From: JAKQDH01 sp029558835
GTDB lineage: Bacteria; Planctomycetota; Phycisphaerae; UBA1845
Direction of reading: 5' to 3'
Length of the DNA: 64,000 bases
NCBI GenBank assembly: GCA_035356615.1
Contig: DAOQSN010000020.1
Coordinates: forward strand, 32,951-96,950
A program made the position numbers and the translations under genes. The notes beneath the pieces are model-generated. The model was not told the origin of the DNA. It did no database searches and was given only the letters and a program-made list of their open reading frames with translations. How positions within the stretch are numbered: position 1 is the first letter of the stretch; each line of letters opens with the position of its first letter. Positions 16,981 to 26,106 of this stretch are shown one piece after another.

Positions 16981-18102
16981 TCACCGGACGCGGAACCGCC
17001 GGGCGGTAAGCAGCAGGCAACCGGGAAGCAGCAGCGCGAGGGCTGCGGGCTCCGGGATCAGCAGGATGCCGTGCGCCTCGCCGTTGGGGCCCACGCCGGT
17101 GCCGGCGATCCAGCCTAAGTCGTTGATGTCCGAGGCCATGATGATCTCCCAGCCGGTGCCGGGCGGGAGCAGGTCGTTCAGATCGACCATCACGCCGTTC
17201 TGCCAGAGGAAGCCGTGGCCGACGCCGGCGGCCGTCTTCGAGTAACCGACGACCTGCCGCTGCTGGTTGATCGCGTAGGCGATGCTGCTGTCGCCGTCCA
17301 GGGTGCCCAGGTTCTGCATCTCCCCGTGGCGATAGATGAACGCGCGGATGTCCTGGACTCCAAACGTGTAGGAAGCCCCGACGATGTCGCCGTGCACGTT
17401 GATGTCGTAGGCCTGACTGATGTCGTGACCCGGCAGGGTCTTCAGATCAGACATCAGGTCGTTGATCCCATCACTGTCGTCGTCACGATACCACACGCCG
17501 TTTTCCGGCGTGACCACGAAGGCATGCAGCGGCACGGGGCTGCCCGGCTTCTCCGCCGCTCCGACCACCTGGCCGGCGTCGTTGATGCCATGGGCCACGC
17601 TGCTGTAGCCGCCGAACGTGCCCAGGTCGACGCGTCCCATGCCGGCCTGCCAGATGTACGCGTGGTGGCTGGCGCGCCCGACGACCTGATCGGAGTTGTT
17701 GAGCGCGCCTACCTCCAGGAAGCCGGGCCCCAGATCGATCTCGGTGAAGCCGGTGGCCTCATCCCACAGGAACACGGCGTCATCGCCCCAGCCGACGACG
17801 CGGCCGGCGCTGTTGATGCCGACGGCGTTGCTGGTGCTGTAGCCGCCGAGGACGCCGATGTCGAGCATGCCCATTCCGCTCTCCCAGTAAAAGGCGCTGG
17901 GCGGGGCGGGAGGGGGTGGCATGGGCACTCCGCCCGAGCCGACGACCTGACCGGCGTTGTTCAGACCATAGGCCCCGCTAACCCAGGGTCCGTTCGGAGT
18001 ACCGAGATCAGTGAGCTGCCAATCGGCCAGCGCAGGCGATGACACCCCGAAAGCGACAACGCACAGCACCGCCACCGTCACATAGCGCAGCAACAAGTCC
18101 AT
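16981..18102 (-). CDS. HAF-repeat PEP-CTERM exported protein
   Basis: 373 aa. An N-terminal signal peptide (VAVLCVVAFGVSSPALA) is followed by about seven repeats of the HAF type, with recurring DLGT-GG-S, GINDAGQVVG and HAFVW-like units (for example YGLNNAGQVVG, HGINDAGQVVG, YAINQQRQVVG). The C-terminus is a PEP-CTERM signal, IPEP then a Leu-rich helix and ARRFRVR. HAF proteins are extracellular beta-propeller-like proteins of unknown role. ATG 18102 has GGAGGTGGGA about ten bases upstream. It faces another PEP-CTERM gene tail to tail, so both probably use the same exosortase. Confidence 0.9.
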   Translation of the reverse strand: MDLLLRYVTVAVLCVVAFGVSSPALADWQLTDLGTPNGPWVSGAYGLNNAGQVVGSGGVPMPPPPAPPSAFYWESGMGMLDIGVLGGYSTSNAVGINSAGRVVGWGDDAVFLWDEATGFTEIDLGPGFLEVGALNNSDQVVGRASHHAYIWQAGMGRVDLGTFGGYSSVAHGINDAGQVVGAAEKPGSPVPLHAFVVTPENGVWYRDDDSDGINDLMSDLKTLPGHDISQAYDINVHGDIVGASYTFGVQDIRAFIYRHGEMQNLGTLDGDSSIAYAINQQRQVVGYSKTAAGVGHGFLWQNGVMVDLNDLLPPGTGWEIIMASDINDLGWIAGTGVGPNGEAHGILLIPEPAALALLLPGCLLLTARRFRVR

Positions 18103-18584
18103 GTGTATCCCACCTCCATTGTGTGCCCTTCAACCCTGTGGCGCTTGCCACTTGTTCCCCCAGAGATTGGCAGCCCGTATTATAACGCTTTCGGTGGCAT
18201 CAATCATAGCAGGAAAGCGGCGCTGCTCGGCGGATAGCACCGGAGGCGTGCTCCCGCCCCTGTTGCCCAGGGGCGAGGGGGCGGCCCCGGAGCGGCGCAG
18301 ACGCCCTGCCGTAACGGTCGGTGACTGTGGCGACCCGGTTCGTCCTGAATGAGCATACGCTCACGGGCGCCACCGGCGTGGGGCTCGGCCGCTTCCTGAC
18401 GGCCGCGGTTCGGATCGCCGATACGAATCGCAAGCGGTAAGTCAGTGTTCCTCCGGGCTGCCGGTGTACCTGGGCACCGCACAGGGGAAACAAGGCTCGG
18501 CCGGGGCTACCGGCTGCGGCCGTCCGATTGCCGCGGACCGACGCTGTCTCCACCGCGGCCTGGCGAAGTAGAGGTGAGGCACGC
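18103..18584. other. Intergenic region with a TATAAT box
   Basis: 480 bp between divergent genes. On the minus strand TATAAT (18179-18184, in GCGTTATAATAC) lies about 77 bp upstream of the HAF gene and is a likely -10, but no good -35 sits at 16-18 bp. I see no ORF I can support. Confidence 0.4.
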
Positions 18585-18998
18585 ATGAGCGAGGACTTCC
18601 GACTGGTGGAACGTGTCCCGACGGGCGAGGAGTACCGCGCGTTGCGGCGGGCGGTGGGATGGGGCGATGTCGATGTCGCAGGCGTGGCGCGGGGGCTTGC
18701 CGGCAGCCTGTATGCCGTGTGCGTGGAGTGCGAGGGGAGCATCGTGGGCTGCGGACGGATTGTGGGCGACGGGGGCGTTTACTTCTACCTCCAGGACGTC
18801 GTCGTCCTGCCGGCCTTTCAGGGCCGGGGATTGGGCGCGCGTATCATGGGGGCGCTGATGGGCTACCTGGACGCCCATGCGGGCCCCGGGGCGTTCGTGG
18901 GTCTGATGGCCGCCAGCGGGGTGGCGAGCTTCTATGAGAAGTACGGCTTCACGGAGCGGCCGGCGGACCGGCCGGGGATGTTCCGGCTGTGGCGCTGA
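18585..18998 (+). CDS. GNAT-family N-acetyltransferase
   Basis: 137 aa. Contains the acetyl-CoA loop FQGRGLGARIMGALM (motif Q/RxxGxG/A) preceded by the beta-strand LQDVVVLPA, and the GNAT C-terminal SFYEKYGF. These place it in the small-molecule or protein N-acetyltransferase superfamily; the acceptor is unknown. ATG 18585 has GAGG five bases upstream. Repeat element C starts directly after its stop codon. Confidence 0.88.
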   Translation: MSEDFRLVERVPTGEEYRALRRAVGWGDVDVAGVARGLAGSLYAVCVECEGSIVGCGRIVGDGGVYFYLQDVVVLPAFQGRGLGARIMGALMGYLDAHAGPGAFVGLMAASGVASFYEKYGFTERPADRPGMFRLWR

Positions 18999-19143
18999 AT
19001 GGGACCACCCAAACGGGAAACTGGGGGGTGCTCTGCCCAAGCCGAAGGCACCGGCATGCTGGTGCAGACGGCAGCATTGGGCACGTGGGAGCGCATGGCG
19101 GCGCTGCGCTTGGCCCTGCCACCCTGGCCTCGGCGTCGGTTTC
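18999..19143. repeat. Dispersed inverted-repeat element family C, copy 1
   Basis: Begins at the base after the GNAT stop with ATGGGACCACCCAAACGG, contains GCCCAAGCCGAAGGC and ends CTTGGCCCTGCCACCCTGG. It shares long stretches with 48117-48312, including the flanking GGGAAACTGGG and GTCGGTTTC. Confidence 0.75.
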
Positions 19144-19296
19144 TTGACTGCGCGGACCTATTCAGGGCCGCCGCGTCAGACATGCAGCAGTGCCGCACCG
19201 GGCAGCGCGCGGAGGAACCCCAAGACGATGCGCAACGAGGCGCTGCGCGGGCGCTCCTTCTTCAACGAGCTGCCCGGCCGGCAATGAGGTTGCCCG

Positions 19297-21768
19297 TCAC
19301 GGTCCGGGTTCGGTGCTGGGCTCTTCGGTCTTGCCGCGTTGTTCCTGGTCCTCGCGCTGCTTCTGGATGTCGGGGTCCTCGATGCGGAAGCCGTATTCAT
19401 AAAGGTTCCGCTGGAACTCCCAGTAGGTTTCGTAGGCCTTTTCGGCGTCCTTGCGTAGGGCTTCCGCTTCGCGTTGGATTCTGGCCTGGGCGCCGGCGCC
19501 GCTCCCGGGACGCGGGCCCCCGGCGCGGTCCTGCGTGAGTTCCTGCATATCGACCTGGGCGCGCATGTACTCGCGGAGGCAGGCGCGGGAGGCGAAGTCC
19601 CAGAGACGAATGAGTTCGTCATCGGCCTCGACACCGCCCAGGACGCTGGCGATCTTCATGGACTGCTCGTACTTGCGCGCATCAGCCAGGATGCGGGTGA
19701 ACACACCTTTCTTGGTGTCATCGTAGAGGGCCACGCGCGTCGCGCCGCGCGCCGAGGGGGAGACGTACTCGCCCCGGAGTTTGCCCTGGGTGCCCAGCAG
19801 GCGGGCATCCTTCAGGTAGATACGGATTTCCTTGATGCGCTCGTCGGCGTGCACCATTCCCGCCTGGGCAAAGGCGTTGGTGTCGCTCAGCGGTTTGCCG
19901 TTGAACGTGTTCTCAGGGAAACGCTTGAGCACGGCCGAGCACGCCTCGGCATAGGCCACGATGTTGTTGTTGCGGGCCTTGGACGCTTTCCGCAGTCCCT
20001 TGGCGGCGTCCTCGTACTTGCCTTCCCGTAGCGCGATGACGCCCTCCAGGAGGGCAAGGTGATCCTTCTTGACGTTGGGGTACCGGCGGAGGCTGTCGGG
20101 CTCCATGAGCGCGTCGAACTTGGTCCGGGCGGCCGGGAGGTCGTCGCTCTCGATCCGCTTGACGACCTCCTGGATGTCCCAGTCGCCGTCCTTGAGCACG
20201 CCCGGCAGGCCCAGACCTGCCACGCTGCCCAAGCCGTAGCGGACCACCTCAATGGTAAGCTGGTCAATGTCGCCCAGGCTGAACCGAATGGGCAGGTTGA
20301 CGGCCGCGATGGTGGCCTGGATGGGGTCGCTGGTGAACTCGCCGGTGATGCGTCGCCCGTCGCGCAGCTTCACCAGGCGCTGACCGTCGGCCCGGCGCTC
20401 GACGCGGGCGACGCTCTCCAGGTCCACCTCCAGGGTACCCGCGCGGCTCTCCAGCTTGGCCTTGCCCTGCACGTCCGTGAGCACCAGATGGGCCTGGTCG
20501 GCGTCAAACTCGAGCACCTTGGGCGGCAGAGACTCGATCTTGCGGTCCGAGGTGCGGAACGCGACCACACCTACGTCGTCGAATTCCAAGTCCGTCAACT
20601 GCCCGCCCTTGGGTTCGAACTTGAAACTGGAGCCTACGGCCGTGGCGCTGATGCGGTTGCCGCCCTCCAGGTAGAGGTTGCACCCGTCGGCGTGGCTCAT
20701 CACGTAGGCCACCACGTCGAGGGGCACCTCGAAGGCACCCAACGGCGAGTTCCAGGTGATGTTCTGCGTGGTGATCTTGCCGAAGTGACGATCGCCATCG
20801 GGGAAGTACACCGCCTCGCCGTCCCGGAGGCGCGGGAACTCGGGGAGGATGACCTTGCCGTCCTCGTTGGTGAGGATGCTCATGAAGGGCGTGAAGTCGG
20901 TGCCCGGATGGATCTTGCCGAGGGCGTAGGCATTCCGCACCATCTCGCGGGTGATCTTGGCCGGCACCAGCCCGGTGTCGTTGGCGGTCGTGTCACGGTC
21001 CTCGGGCTTGGCCATCAGGGTGACCGTTCCGACGAGGTACCCGTCCACGTTGACGCTGGGACCGCCGCTGTTGCCCGGGCGGGCTTGGGCGTCCACGTAG
21101 ACCATCCGGACGCGCCCGCCGGGCGTGCGCGGCAACTGGCGGATGTGGCCGGTGGTGACGGTCACCTCCGGGTGTTGCTGACCCGTCATACGCTGGCTGT
21201 CCGCGCCGGGGAAGCCGAAGTTCCAAACCTGCATACTTTCGTGCAGGCGAGACTCGGGCAGCAGCGGCAGGAAGTTAGGTGTTTCCAGCTTGTTGCCGTC
21301 CTCGTCGATGGCTTGGAGGAGGTGCTGGTCCGCCTCGTCGTTGCCGTAAACGTCAATGCACTCCCAGATCTTCTGCTTGTCCGTCCCGGAGTCGACGATC
21401 ACCCTCCAGGTGACCCTGCCCGCGTTGTAGTACGTCCGCTGCTTCTCCAGGTCGCTGCGCTGGTGGGCGATGTCGGCCACGTGGTTGTTGGTCATCAGCA
21501 GGCCGGTGCGGTTAATGAAATACCCCGACCCGAAACCCACGGGTCGATCGCCCTTTTCGCGTTCGGAGACGGCGGTGGCGACCATGACGGTGGCCCCCTT
21601 GACCCGCTTCTCGACGGCCGGTTTCATCTCGTCGGCCGCAAACGCCCGACCCGTGGTGCCCAGCGCGGCGGCGGCCAGGGCACAGGGCAGCACCCACCTG
21701 CGGTAACGGTGGCTCCTCATGCTGGCATGGGTTGCTGATACCAATCGGCAAACGTGTCTCGGTGTCAT
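19297..21768 (-). CDS. Trypsin-like serine protease with long C-terminal region
   Basis: About 823 aa. After a Sec signal (VLPCALAAAALGTTGRAFA) is a HtrA/trypsin-like domain: GFGSGYFINRTGLLMTNNHV supplies the catalytic His, and QARPGNSGGPSVNVDGYLVG supplies the nucleophile Ser in GNSGGP; the Asp lies between them. No PDZ domain is evident. The middle holds beta-rich segments (about residues 380-530) and the C-terminal 250 residues are helical and charged, ending Pro/Glu-rich. ATG 21768 has GGAG nine bases upstream; ATG 21720 directly before the signal peptide is an alternative. It is probably periplasmic or surface quality control; the substrate is unknown. Confidence 0.85.
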   Translation of the reverse strand: MTPRHVCRLVSATHASMRSHRYRRWVLPCALAAAALGTTGRAFAADEMKPAVEKRVKGATVMVATAVSEREKGDRPVGFGSGYFINRTGLLMTNNHVADIAHQRSDLEKQRTYYNAGRVTWRVIVDSGTDKQKIWECIDVYGNDEADQHLLQAIDEDGNKLETPNFLPLLPESRLHESMQVWNFGFPGADSQRMTGQQHPEVTVTTGHIRQLPRTPGGRVRMVYVDAQARPGNSGGPSVNVDGYLVGTVTLMAKPEDRDTTANDTGLVPAKITREMVRNAYALGKIHPGTDFTPFMSILTNEDGKVILPEFPRLRDGEAVYFPDGDRHFGKITTQNITWNSPLGAFEVPLDVVAYVMSHADGCNLYLEGGNRISATAVGSSFKFEPKGGQLTDLEFDDVGVVAFRTSDRKIESLPPKVLEFDADQAHLVLTDVQGKAKLESRAGTLEVDLESVARVERRADGQRLVKLRDGRRITGEFTSDPIQATIAAVNLPIRFSLGDIDQLTIEVVRYGLGSVAGLGLPGVLKDGDWDIQEVVKRIESDDLPAARTKFDALMEPDSLRRYPNVKKDHLALLEGVIALREGKYEDAAKGLRKASKARNNNIVAYAEACSAVLKRFPENTFNGKPLSDTNAFAQAGMVHADERIKEIRIYLKDARLLGTQGKLRGEYVSPSARGATRVALYDDTKKGVFTRILADARKYEQSMKIASVLGGVEADDELIRLWDFASRACLREYMRAQVDMQELTQDRAGGPRPGSGAGAQARIQREAEALRKDAEKAYETYWEFQRNLYEYGFRIEDPDIQKQREDQEQRGKTEEPSTEPGP

Positions 21769-21857
21769 GGCAGCAGTCTCCGGTGAGAGCAAACGCGCGG
21801 GCACCTCCCGCATGAGCGCGGATGCGCAGCGGGCGAAGGTTGCATCCTACTCCAAGT

Positions 21858-21887
21858 ATTCTATCGGCAGGCCGCGCCGGGTGTCAA
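21858..21887 (-). promoter_or_regulatory. Sigma70-type promoter for the trypsin-like protease gene
   Basis: On the minus strand a perfect TTGACA (21882-21887), 18-bp spacer, then TAGAAT (21858-21863), about 90 bp before ATG 21768. The rest of the 21769-22277 gap shows no gene. Confidence 0.72.
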
Positions 21888-22277
21888 CCGCAGTCCACCC
21901 TCCCCGCGGGTACCCTCCCCCGTCCCGGCGGCCGGCAGGTAAGCCCGCCGGCGGTGTCACCACCGGCCGTACCGGGTACGTAACGGCCCCGTCACGAGCA
22001 GCGGCGGGCCTCCGGGACGCGGCCACTTGTCTGCCGCGCAGCACCAGGCACGGGTGGTCTTGCCGAGTAGCAGGAGGCGGGCAGGGCGGGCGGCCGAAAC
22101 GTACTTGCGGGTCTCAGTTCGGCCCAGTTTTCCGCCGAGATTTGCGGGATCGGCATGCCTCTGGCGGGAAGGCAGTGGGACGAGGAAGATAGCGGGCCAC
22201 GGGGGTTTCGTCGCGAGCGGCGTGCGCTCCCGGCGAGCACCCGGTCAGGCGGGTACCGGTCACAGGAGCTTGAGTTC

Positions 22278-23045
22278 ATGGGTCGCTTTGGTGGTCAGCC
22301 GCGCAGTGCCGCCGAGGAAACTTGGCGCGTGTTCCGCATCATGTCGGAATTTGTCGAAGGTTTTGACATCATGTCGCAGGTGCCGGCGGCCGTCTCCGTC
22401 TTCGGGTCGGCGCGCATGCCGCGCGACCATCGCTACTACGCCCAGGCGGAGCAGCTTGCGGCCGAGCTGGTGCGACGGGGGTTCGCCGTCGTCACCGGCG
22501 GCGGGCCGGGGATTATGGAGGCCGCGAACAAGGGGGCGGCCGAGGCGGGCGGCGAGAGCATCGGGCTGAACATCTACCTGCCGCAGGAACAGATCGCCAA
22601 CCCGTTCCAGACCGTGGCCCTGGAGTTCCGCTACTTCTTCTGTCGCAAGGTCATGTTCGTCCGGTACGCGGTGGGCTTCGTGTGCTTTCCGGGCGGCTTC
22701 GGCACCATGGACGAGTTCTTCGAGGCGATGACGCTGATCCAGACGCACAAGACGGAGCGCTTCCCGATCGTCCTGGTGGGCAGCGAGTTCTGGCTGCCGC
22801 TGGTGAAGTGGATCCGGGAGCATCAACTCGGGGTACCCGGTTACGTGTCCACGGAAGACCTCGATCTGTTCGAGGTGACGGACGACGTGGTGTGGGCGGC
22901 CCAGCACATCTCGGAAGTCTACGAGCGGAACGTGGCCCAGCGGAAGACGGCCCTGCGGGCGCCGCTCACGGCCGAGGGCACGGTGGCCGGCCGGCAGCCC
23001 CGACGCCCCGGCATGGCAATGCCCTACGAAGACCTGCACCCGTAG
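22278..23045 (+). CDS. LOG-family protein (TIGR00730, lysine-decarboxylase-like Rossmann fold)
   Basis: 255 aa. Shows SVFGSARM, GGGPGIMEAANKGA and the family signature PGGFGTMDEFFE (PGGxGTxxE), which in LOG proteins forms the nucleotide-monophosphate phosphoribohydrolase site that releases cytokinin-like bases; bacterial substrates are usually AMP-like. ATG 22278 has AGGAG nine bases upstream. The C-terminal 30 residues are extra and basic. The TAG stop lies within the first bases of palindromic repeat E (23042-23112), so the gene end appears to have been set by that element. Confidence 0.9.
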   Translation: MGRFGGQPRSAAEETWRVFRIMSEFVEGFDIMSQVPAAVSVFGSARMPRDHRYYAQAEQLAAELVRRGFAVVTGGGPGIMEAANKGAAEAGGESIGLNIYLPQEQIANPFQTVALEFRYFFCRKVMFVRYAVGFVCFPGGFGTMDEFFEAMTLIQTHKTERFPIVLVGSEFWLPLVKWIREHQLGVPGYVSTEDLDLFEVTDDVVWAAQHISEVYERNVAQRKTALRAPLTAEGTVAGRQPRRPGMAMPYEDLHP

Positions 23046-23112
23046 CGTCGGCCCCCGGCGGCCGACGTGAACTGTCCGCAGCGGAATCCTCTCCTGCGTC
23101 GCCCGCGGGTAC
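23042..23112. repeat. Palindromic element family E, copy 2
   Basis: Starts GTAGCGTCGGCCCCCGGCGG like the copy inside hydE, keeps the spacer motif TCCGCAG and continues CTGCGTCGCCCGCGGG. Its GTAG carries the stop codon of the LOG gene. The gap 23046-23411 has no ORF I can support except the extension of the HNH frame. Confidence 0.75.
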
Positions 23113-23186
23113 GGGTTTAGCGTCTTCCACGTTGGGGGTGAGTATGCTGAGGCACCCGGGACGGTGTCATCGCTTCCGTCGCGCTT

Positions 23187-23220
23187 CCCCCTGCGCCTCT
23201 CCCGCGGGAAGAGGGGTTCA
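23187..23220. repeat. Family A hairpin, degenerate copy 1
   Basis: CCTCTCCCGCGGGAAGAGGGGTTCA, a worn form of the CCCCTCTCCC/GGGAGAGGGG hairpin seen at 44.5, 62.5 and 63.8 kb. Confidence 0.55.
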
Positions 23221-23411
23221 GACGCCGCGCCGCTCACCGCTTGCCCGCGGCGGGTGGAAGGCTTAGAATTGCAGCAGTTGCAGCGGCGTCCACCCGGAGC
23301 CGAGGTTGCACGCCGGGCAGCACGGTTACGACCCCGACGCGAGGAGGTGGTGTCGTCTTCGCAGCCAACCCGCCGGATGAGTTTCCGTCCGTCCTGGATA
23401 CCAGCGTCCTG

Positions 23412-24020
23412 GTGCTGAACGCGCATTACCTGGCGATGCGTGTGATCAGTGTGCGCCACGCTTTTGCGCTGTTGTTCAAGCAGGACCGGCAACTGCGGCC
23501 GGTGGCCGAGGTCGTCTGCATCGAGGACGGGCGGTACGTATCCTACACGTTCAACGACTGGTTCGAGCTGAGCGTGCTGCAGCGGCCCGGCGGTCGGGAC
23601 GGATACGACTGGATCCGCACCGTGCGTGCCGAGTTGATGGTGCCGCGGATCATCCGGGTGCTGACGTTCGCGCGGCTGCCGCGCCGGGAGGTTAAGTTCA
23701 CGCGCCGCAACGTTTTCGCCCGCGACGGCAACACGTGCCAGTATTGCGGGCGCCACTTCGGCCTGTCCGAGCTGACGCTGGACCACGTGGTACCGCGGGC
23801 TCGCGGCGGTCAAACCACCTGGGAGAACGTGGTCTGCTCGTGCGTGTCCTGCAACGTCCGCAAAGGCGGGCGCACGCCGTGGGAAGCCTGCATGCGCCTC
23901 ATCCGGGCACCCGAGCGCCCCCACCGCAGTCCGGCGTTGACGGTCCGACTATCGGACCGGCGCTATGGCTGCTGGCGGGCGTTCGTGGAATCCGCGCACT
24001 GGAACATCGAGTCCATTTAG
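23412..24020 (+). CDS. HNH endonuclease
   Basis: About 202 aa from GTG 23412. The HNH zinc-finger nuclease core is complete: RRNVFARDGNTCQYCG, then LTLDHVVPRARGG, then NVVCSCVSCNVRKGGRTP (two CxxC pairs and the DH of the beta-beta-alpha metal site). The N-terminal half (LVLNAHYLAMRVISVRHAFA) matches a family of genomic HNH proteins that also contains upstream VLDTSV, so translation probably starts earlier than the GTG. However, the only other in-frame starts are ATG 23436 and TTG 23241, and the AGGAGG at 23342 has no standard start in this frame downstream. The role is unknown. Confidence 0.8.
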   Translation: MLNAHYLAMRVISVRHAFALLFKQDRQLRPVAEVVCIEDGRYVSYTFNDWFELSVLQRPGGRDGYDWIRTVRAELMVPRIIRVLTFARLPRREVKFTRRNVFARDGNTCQYCGRHFGLSELTLDHVVPRARGGQTTWENVVCSCVSCNVRKGGRTPWEACMRLIRAPERPHRSPALTVRLSDRRYGCWRAFVESAHWNIESI

Positions 24021-24291
24021 CGGACCACGCCCCGTCCACGTCCGGCATGGGGCCGCCGCATCCGAAGTGTTGCTGGATTCTGTGATCCAGACGACCCCGA
24101 CCCGCGCCGATGAGTAGTAAGAGAGGCGGTGTGTACGCCTTCGACTTCCGCCGGAACCGAGTCCGTGCGGAAGCGAGCGGGCTTCCTGGCGCGCTCGGAG
24201 ATGCCCCTCGCTTTCGCTCGGGTTCGTTGGCGCTGGGCGGACGGGCGCGGGACACGGGGCACCTACCGCACGAACAGTGAGGTCTACCATC

Positions 24292-25929
24292 GTGGCGGAA
24301 GTGGACGTCTGCGTCATTGACGATGAGCAGGACCAGCGCCGACTGGCCGCCAGGCTGTTGACGGAGGCGGGGTTCTCGGTCGCCGAGGCGGGGGACGTCG
24401 CCGCGGGGCTGGCCGTCATCGCCGTGCACCATCCGAAGATCGTGCTCAGCGACTACCATCTGCCCGACGGGAGCGGCGCGGACCTTTGTCGCCGCTTGCG
24501 GGCGGACCCGCACGGGGTGGCCGTGCACTTCGTGCTGATGACCGCCAGCGGCAAGCAGGATTCCCTCGTCGAGGCGATCATCCCCGAAGCGGATGACTAT
24601 CTTCCCAAGCCGTTGGACAAACAGTCGCTGCTGGCCCGGGTGCGGGTGGGCCTGCGCATGCAGCGCATGCACGAGCAACTGCACACGGCCGCCATCACCG
24701 ACGGCCTGACCGGGCTACACAACCACGACTTCCTCACCCGCGTGCTCGAACAGGAGATGGCGCGGTCGCGCCGTTACGGGCATCCGCTGGCCCTCATCAT
24801 GGTCGATATCGACCACTTCAAGGTGGTCAACGACACGTTCGGGCACCTGGTGGGCAACGCCGTGCTCCAGGAGGTCGCCCGGGTTCTGCGGCAAGCGGTG
24901 CGTGACGTGGACACGGTGGGTCGGTTCGGAGGCGAGGAGTTTGCGGTCATTCTGCCGGAGGCAACGTGCGCCGAGGCGGCACACGTGGCCGAGCGCATGC
25001 GCCGGGCTGTGGCCGATTCCATCGACGTGAAGGCCCTGCGCGGCCACACCGTCACCGCGTCGTTCGGCCTGGCGGACGCCAACGACACCCGGGTCACGAA
25101 CACGGCGCAACTGCTCGACCTGGCCGACCGGGCGCTCTACCTGGCCAAGCGGCGCGGGCGTAACCAGGTGTCGTCCTGCTACGAAGTGGACGAACAGGCG
25201 GAAGTGGCGGCCACGTTGCAGACGGACGAGATCGAGTCGCTGCGCCGGCGGGTGGCGATGCTGAGCACGCGGGCGAAGGACGTGTATGTGCAGAGCATCG
25301 CCTCGCTGGTGCAGGCGCTCGATGAGAAGGACCCCTACACGGCCCGCCACTGCGCCAACGTGGCCTTCTACGCGGAGCGGGTCGCCCACGCGCTGGGGTG
25401 CAGCACGGGTACCATCCAGAGCATCAAGAACGCCGCCCTGCTGCACGACATCGGCAAGGTGGGCATCCCCGACCGCATCCTGCTGAAACGCACCGCATTG
25501 AGCCCGGTCGAGCGCATGGTGATGGGGCAGGTGCCGCTCATTGGCACGCGCATTGTGGACCACTTGCGTATCCTGGAGGCGGAGGTGCAGATCATCCGCC
25601 ACCAGCGGGAACACTACGACGGCACGGGGCAACCCGCGGGCTTGCAGGGCGATCAGATTCCGATCGGCTCGCGCATCCTGCTCGTCGTGGACGCCTTCGA
25701 CGCCATGACCACGGACCGCGTGTACCGCGCCCGCCGTCCCATCGAGGACGCCCTCACGGAACTGCGGGACCTCGCTGGCCGGCAGTTTGACCCGCGCGCC
25801 GTGGCCGCCCTCACCTCCGCCCTGCACGACGAACGCCCCGTCTGGCAACTGCGTATCGACGAATCGGTCAACCTGCTGCGCCTGCCCGACCGCGCGCTCG
25901 CCGACCACGCCGCCACCAGCCGACTCTAG
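24292..25929 (+). CDS. Response regulator with GGDEF and HD-GYP domains (c-di-GMP turnover)
   Basis: 545 aa. An N-terminal receiver (about 1-120) has acidic VIDDE, phospho-acceptor D in VLSDYHLPDG and Lys in LPKPLD. The GGDEF domain (about 140-300) has active-site RFGGEEFAV and an intact RxxD inhibitory site (RDVD, five residues before GGEEF), so it should be a product-inhibited diguanylate cyclase. The HD-GYP domain (about 340-520) has LLHDIGKVGIPD, but the GYP triplet reads GQP (YDGTGQP), so phosphodiesterase activity is less certain. GTG 24292 has GAGG nine bases upstream. It is cytoplasmic, and its kinase is not in the window. A heptamer repeat follows the stop. Confidence 0.93.
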   Translation: MAEVDVCVIDDEQDQRRLAARLLTEAGFSVAEAGDVAAGLAVIAVHHPKIVLSDYHLPDGSGADLCRRLRADPHGVAVHFVLMTASGKQDSLVEAIIPEADDYLPKPLDKQSLLARVRVGLRMQRMHEQLHTAAITDGLTGLHNHDFLTRVLEQEMARSRRYGHPLALIMVDIDHFKVVNDTFGHLVGNAVLQEVARVLRQAVRDVDTVGRFGGEEFAVILPEATCAEAAHVAERMRRAVADSIDVKALRGHTVTASFGLADANDTRVTNTAQLLDLADRALYLAKRRGRNQVSSCYEVDEQAEVAATLQTDEIESLRRRVAMLSTRAKDVYVQSIASLVQALDEKDPYTARHCANVAFYAERVAHALGCSTGTIQSIKNAALLHDIGKVGIPDRILLKRTALSPVERMVMGQVPLIGTRIVDHLRILEAEVQIIRHQREHYDGTGQPAGLQGDQIPIGSRILLVVDAFDAMTTDRVYRARRPIEDALTELRDLAGRQFDPRAVAALTSALHDERPVWQLRIDESVNLLRLPDRALADHAATSRL

Positions 25930-25930
25930 C

Positions 25931-25986
25931 CGATTGTCGATTGTCGATTGTCGATTGACGATTGACGATTGACGATTGTCGATTGC
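25931..25986. repeat. Heptanucleotide tandem repeat
   Basis: Eight 7-bp units of CGATTGT or CGATTGA (three T-type, three A-type, one T-type, then CGATTGC), starting one base after the preceding stop codon. It is strikingly AT-rich for this genome. Confidence 0.95.
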
Positions 25987-26106
25987 AGCGCGGCGGGTGC
26001 ACACCGCCCACCGGCGCGCAGTCCGTGGGGTGAGCCCCGCCCACCCGCGGGCTGGGAAACGCCTGTTGCAGCAGCGCGCGTTTTCGGCGACATTGCCACC
26101 CTGCGT

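Noticed and set aside
18934..19287. Small plus-strand ORF ending NEALRGRSFFNELPGRQ after the GNAT gene
   Set aside because: Its first part is repeat C and the end has no ribosome site or known family; not enough support.
20059..21738. 559-aa plus-strand ORF antisense to the trypsin-like protease gene
   Set aside because: It is an antisense shadow of a GC-rich gene: low-complexity, His/Val/Gly-rich, no domain motifs, and the minus-strand protein has clear catalytic motifs.
25931..25986. Possible CRISPR array
   Set aside because: Units are 7 bp without spacers and no cas genes are present.
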